Below are positions 59,907-64,000 of a stretch of DNA of 64,000 nucleotides, piece by piece. This DNA comes from Rebecca billardiae RCC1528 (Eukaryota; Haptophyta). How positions within the stretch are numbered: the stretch's first letter is position 1; each line of letters starts with the position of its first letter. The stretch lies in contig OZ251238.1 in NCBI GenBank assembly GCA_965240325.2, forward strand, positions 868,001 to 932,000, read 5' to 3'. The position numbers and the translations under genes were made by a program. The notes under the pieces were generated by a model. It was not told where the DNA came from, did not search any database, and saw only the letters and a list, made by a program, of their open reading frames with translations.

Positions 59907-62269
59907 ATGAACCTCTTCAGCGGCGCGATCAGCAAGCTCAAGGACTCCACCGGCCTCGACCTCGGCGAGTTCGCCTCGCAGCTGCGCGACGACACGACCG
60001 AGCTGAAGAAGGATGTGAAGGAGGTGGCAGGCAACCTGCATCTGGGCGAGCACATCGCCAACGCCTCGCGCATCTCGACGACCGTGCTCTCGCAGACGGC
60101 CTCGCTCATCGGCGCCACCGCCGAGCACGACGGCGCCGTCGACACCAGCGGGCGCGCCGCGCCGCACACGGGTGCGGGCGGAGGCGGCGCCTTCAGCCGT
60201 CATCAGGAGCGGCTGCGCGCGCTCCGGAGCGACCCGCAGGTGCGGCCCGCCGCGCCGCGCGCGCCCTCGCGGTGGTGTCGCACGCTCGTCCCCACCACGC
60301 CCCGCCCTTCGCGGCCCACGCGTGCCGCCGCCCCGCGCGCCCAGACCTTCACCACCGAACCCGCAGACGGCGAGGCGTTCAAACGCTGGAGCGAAGCATT
60401 TTCGCTCCTCGACCACTCGGAGGCGATCCAGGCGCTGCTGCGCGCGTGCCCCGAGGTGCACGCGCTGCACGCGAAGCACGTGCCGGCCAGCGTGCCCTAC
60501 CGCACCTTCTGGGAGCGCTACTACTACCGCGTGCACAAGTGCGCGGCCGCGCGCGCGAGCGCCCGCCCTCGCCGTGTGTTTGGGCGGCGCGCGCGTGCGT
60601 GCAGAGGGCTTGGAGGGCGGAGGGCGTGTGCATGCTCGACCGCTGCACGGGGCAGGGCCCACCCTCGCCGCGCTGCCATCCACGGGCACGGCCTCGCCTG
60701 CTTCCCCCATGCCGCGCGGCGCGCTCACGAGCTAACCCGCAAGCGCGCCCGCGCCGGCACATCTCTGTGCCGCCCTCGCCGCCCCGGACGGTTGGTCCCT
60801 GGCCGCCCCTGCCCCTGCGCCGGCGCTGGGCGCAGGCTGGAGGTGGAAGAGGCGCGCAGGCAGGAGGCGATCGCGCGCGCGACGGCGGCGGGTGGCGGCG
60901 GCGCGGCGGACGGCGGGCTCGACCTCGACTGGGGCGACAACGACGATGCCGACGATCTCACAGGGGCGGAGGGGAGCTGGCCAGAAGCCGCGGCCGACGC
61001 GGCCGCCGCGCCGCCGGCCGCGCACGCGAGCAGTGCGGCTGTGGAGGCCGCGGTTGCCGACCCGGCCAGCGGCATCGCGGCAGCTGCGGCCGGCGATGGC
61101 GCCGGCGCCGAGGCGGCGGCCGGGCGCGCGCCCAGTGGCACAAGCGGACAGCCCGCAGCGCAGCCGCCGAGCGCACCGCCGCGCGGCGCAGCGAGCGCCG
61201 GTGAGAAGTGCTCGCCTCCGCCGCAGCCCTCCGCGCTCGAGTCTGAAACACCGCAGCTGCCGGCGGCTGTGGCCGCGCCGACGATGGCGGGATCCGGCGA
61301 CGCGCAGCCCGGGGGCGCAGCAGCGCCCGCGGGGCCGGGCTCGGGCCCGGCGGCAGCGCGCGAGAGCGCAGCGCCACAGCCGCCGGCCGCACACTCACCG
61401 GCCGCGGCCCCGGCACCCATTTTCCCTGTCGCTGAGCCGTGCGCTGCGGCTCCGTCGTCCGCGGCGTCATCGCCCGTCGGCGGTGGCGCGGAGGGGTGCG
61501 AGGGCGAGGTCCGCTCGATGTCCTCCGTCTCGGGTGCGTGCGCGCACGCGCGCGCCACGTGCAGCGGCCGCCGCACGGCGCGCTGTCCACCAGCGCAGCG
61601 CAGCACGCCGCGCGCACCCACCTATCCCCCACCGCGCGCCGCCGCCGCCTTCACCCGTCGCCCGGCGCGTGCGAACGTGCGCCGCAGGTGACCACGCCTC
61701 GGTCGACCACTCGATCGTCTCTTCCGTCGAGGCCTCCTCCGCCTCCGCGCTCGAGGCGAGCGGCGTTTCGTCATTCCAGCTCGTGAGCTCGTCAGAGGCG
61801 GTGCGTGCGTGCGCGCGCGGCGCTCTGCGGGGCGGGCGAGCGCAGCGGCGCGCGTGCGTGCGCGCGCGCGCGGCGACGCCTGTGCCGGCGCGTGGGTGGG
61901 CGGGGGTGCGGGCGGCGCACTGCACGCGCGCCACTGACGTGCGCCCGCGCCGCCCGCACCGCGCCGCGATGGCGCGCGCCTCAGGACTCCATGGAAGGCG
62001 GTGGACACGAGCGCGCAGACGCGCTCGCTGACAGCGCTGGCGCCTCCGGCTCACCGCTGGGGCACAAGGCGGTGCGGGCGCCGGCGGCCGCACCCGCGCC
62101 GCCACACGGCGGCGCGCCGGGCTCCGCCCCCGTGCCTGCGCCGCCGGCTGCCACCAGCGCAGCCGCGGACATCGCCGCCCCGACCTCCGCAGCGGCGGCT
62201 GGGCGCGGCGCGGCGGCGGCCGCGAGCGCAAACGACGACGACGACGACGACTGGGGAGACTGGTCCTGA
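59907..62269 (+). CDS. BSD-domain protein, five exons
   Basis: Exons 59907-60239, 60345-60538, 60836-61533, 61688-61800 and 61985-62269; 540 residues. The N-terminus MNLFSGAISKLKDSTGLDLG has an amphipathic helix. Exon 2 and the start of exon 3 make the BSD domain. It reads FKRWSEAFSLLDHSEAIQAL, then SVPYRTFWERYYYRVHK joined to LEVEEARRQEAIARA across intron 2 (phase 2), with the conserved F-W pair. After a WGDNDDADD segment comes a long Ala/Pro/Gly disordered region, a Ser-rich piece (SVDHSIVSSVEASSASALEA) in exon 4, and a C-terminal NDDDDDDWGDWS. This arrangement (amphipathic N-terminus, BSD, acidic W tail) matches SYAP1/BSD-containing proteins of trafficking and signalling. Donors are GTGCGGC, GTGCGCG, GTGCGTG and GTGCGTG. 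Confidence 0.87.
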
Positions 62270-62742
62270 CTGCTGACTCCTGAGCCGGACTCTTCTGAGG
62301 CCTGCGGTCGCGGAGTTGCGCCTTGCGCCGTTGCGGGCGTGGGCGTCTTGGCACGGGCGGCCCGCTGCCTCGCATCCGCTGGATTCACACGAGCGCTGCC
62401 AGCGGCAGCGCCCGTGAGCAGCGCCCGTGCCGAGGCCTGTCGGCGTCGGTCTTCCGTGCACTCGCGGCGGAACAGTACATCCCTCAGTGACGTGAGCGAG
62501 GAGGGGCGCGCGTGGCCCCGAGCGCGTGGGCTCGGCCTGGGCCGGGCTCCAGCTCTCCCGCAGGCCGCAGCAGCCACAGGTGTGCAGGCCCAGGGCAGGC
62601 GGCTGGAGAGCTCCCCACAATCGATCCGGAAGCACTCCGGTACAATAGGCCAGGAAGTCCGGCGAAAAGTTTCAACTTTCAAACCATATCGTTGCTTTGG
62701 CCGGCCGGCGCCAGCTTTTCACGAAGTCGGACGAACGTAAGC
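62270..62742. other. Intergenic spacer
   Basis: 473 bp between tandem plus-strand genes. The LRR frame is open upstream from 62512, but its first credible ATG is 62743. No other feature. Confidence 0.4.
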
Positions 62743-63966
62743 ATGCCGGCGAGCCCGTCTACGCTGCCGTCGCGCTCGCCGACGGCCCCGGGCTCGAGGG
62801 GTGGCGCGTCCGGACTCGGCAGCAGGACGAGCGGGTCAGCCACCAAGTCGACCGTCTCGCGCCTGGCGAGGCCACGCACGCCCGTGCGCACGCCGACATC
62901 TGGCGCGCGCCGCGCAGGCGCGAGCGGCGCGGCAGAGTCGCCCGGGTCCAAGGCGGAGGCGGAGGAGCAGCAGCCCAGCGGCCCGGCCGTCGAGCTCGAG
63001 GCGCTCGCGCGGAAGAATGGCGTGCTCGTCGAGCGTCTGCACACGCTTCGCGAGGTCCGCGCCTCCGAGCTCTCCGCCGAGGAGCTCCGTGGTGTCGTGG
63101 CGCTCGTCGACGCGAGCGCATCGCTTGAGCGCCTCAGCATCATGTGCGCGCACGCGCACGCCACGCCGAGCCCTCGCGGTGGTGTCACGCGTCGTGCATT
63201 TTAGCATGGCACCTCGCCATCGGCTGGCACCGTCTGGACGCGCGTGCAGCTCGCACGCGCAGCGCGCGCGCGACAGAGTCGCCGCTCACCGCGCGTGCCC
63301 GCCCCTGGTGTGACCCCCGCGCGCGGCACGCGCGCCCGCTGCCCGCCAGGTGCACCGATGCGAGCGAGGCCGAGGCGGCAGCTCTGGCGACAGCGCTCCG
63401 GACGAACAAGACGCTCCGCTCGCTCTACCTCAGGTGCGCCGCGCCTCTGCATGTGCACCGACATTTGCGGACGCAGCGGCAGACGGGCGATGCGCGCGGC
63501 GTGGGCTGACCCACCCACTGATGCGCGCGCATGGCACGCGCGCAGCTACAACACGCTGGCGGATGGCGCGGCGGTGGAGCTGTGCTCCGCGCTTGCCGCG
63601 AACACAGGGCTGCACAGCCTGTATATGCGGTGCGCAGCGGCGCGCGGCGCGGCGCGGCGCGCGGCGTGGCGTGGCAGCACACAGCGGGCGCCGGTGGCTG
63701 CAGGGCCGAGCATGTCTCGCGCGCGGGGCCGAGTCCCGGGCCCCACTCACGCCCGCCGCCCGGCGCTCGCCCTCGCGCCGCGCCGCGCCGCGCAGCCATA
63801 CCGACCTCTGCTCCGCATCGACGGTGGCCCTTGCGAAGGCGCTCGGGGAGAACCTCACGCTTCAGACGCTGGCCCTCTCGCTGGCGCCCGGCGTGGAGGA
63901 GGGCGCGGCGCTTGCGCTGGCGGAGGCGCTGGGGGGGAACCGAGGGCTGCGCTCGCTCGAGATCCG
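62743..63966 (+). CDS. RNI-type leucine-rich-repeat protein, 5' part (continues past window)
   Basis: Exons seen: 62743-63143, 63350-63433, 63546-63629 and 63796-63966, all separated by phase-2 introns that start GTGCGC. The last exon ends with another donor at 63967. The N-terminus is Ser/Pro/Arg-rich (GSRGGASGLGSRTSGSATKS) and then shows a helix (VELEALARKNGVLVERLHTL). Exons then encode ribonuclease-inhibitor-like LRRs of about 28 residues. Exon 2: ASEAEAAALATALRTNKTLR. Exon 3: YNTLADGAAVELCSALAANT. Exon 4 carries two units: LAKALGENLTLQTLALSLAP and LAEALGGNRGLRSLEIR. Exons 2 and 3 are both exactly 84 bp. Function is probably protein binding; the C-terminal part is outside the window. Confidence 0.85.
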
Positions 63967-64000
63967 GTGCGCGAGGCCGCGCGGCACGCGCGGATGCGCG

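Overview
This looks like a nuclear contig from a GC-rich single-celled eukaryotic alga, most likely with a red-derived secondary plastid, and haptophyte-like rather than anything prokaryotic. The genes are split by short GC-rich spliceosomal introns (78-297 bp). I could place 26 introns by reading protein continuity across them; 18 begin GTGCG, nearly all end GCAG, and one has a GC donor. One protein starts with a signal peptide followed by an ALA|FTAP site, the Phe-at-+1 signature of plastid import in stramenopiles, haptophytes and cryptophytes. Coding DNA is very GC-rich. The spacers are visibly richer in A+T and hold the repeats. The exact clade is an inference.

Layout. 1-1470: 3' part of a Pro-rich single-pass membrane protein. 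2025-7187: small Cys-rich protein, sulfotransferase, AGC-type kinase. 7487-14482: R2R3-Myb regulator, LCM-type methyltransferase, three-exon B12-dependent (class II) ribonucleotide reductase. 14680-15681: a 1-kb foldback element. 16582-18444: CCHC zinc-knuckle Gln/Pro-rich protein. 18773-23160: a dispersed repeat split by a 3.5-kb decayed TIR transposon that carries a 1.2-kb Ala/Gly/Pro-coding tandem repeat. 23881-28006: six-exon NAD glycerol-3-phosphate dehydrogenase and a plastid-targeted IGPS-like TIM barrel, with a MITE between them. 28440-29360: a secreted methyltransferase of lower GC. 29466-31565: tRNA-like palindrome and microsatellites. 31566-33417: LRR/zinc-ribbon protein and a two-TM protein. 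33418-36563: spacer with a second MITE. 36564-39772: an ankyrin-TM-SRCR receptor-like protein. 40166-43520: a large acidic protein of unknown function and a small ubiquitin-like protein. 43521-46504: repeat-rich spacer. 46505-51027: SAM methyltransferase, PSI-TM-RING protein, NIPA-like transporter, rhodanese. 52026-56904: organelle-targeted unknown protein, helical unknown protein, ViaA-like VWA protein. 57306-62269: GST, SMP-domain protein, BSD-domain protein. 62743 to the right edge: 5' part of an LRR protein with one repeat per exon.

The genes do not form a pathway or operon. The recurring arrangement is the head-to-head pair: seven divergent pairs, five of them less than 300 bp apart. Functions that can be read directly are deoxynucleotide synthesis (B12-dependent), glycerol-3-phosphate metabolism, lipid contact-site transfer, phosphate/glutathione/sulfur chemistry and signalling (kinase, Myb, SRCR receptor, RING). 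Exon boundaries below are inferred from splice sites plus domain continuity, without transcript data.
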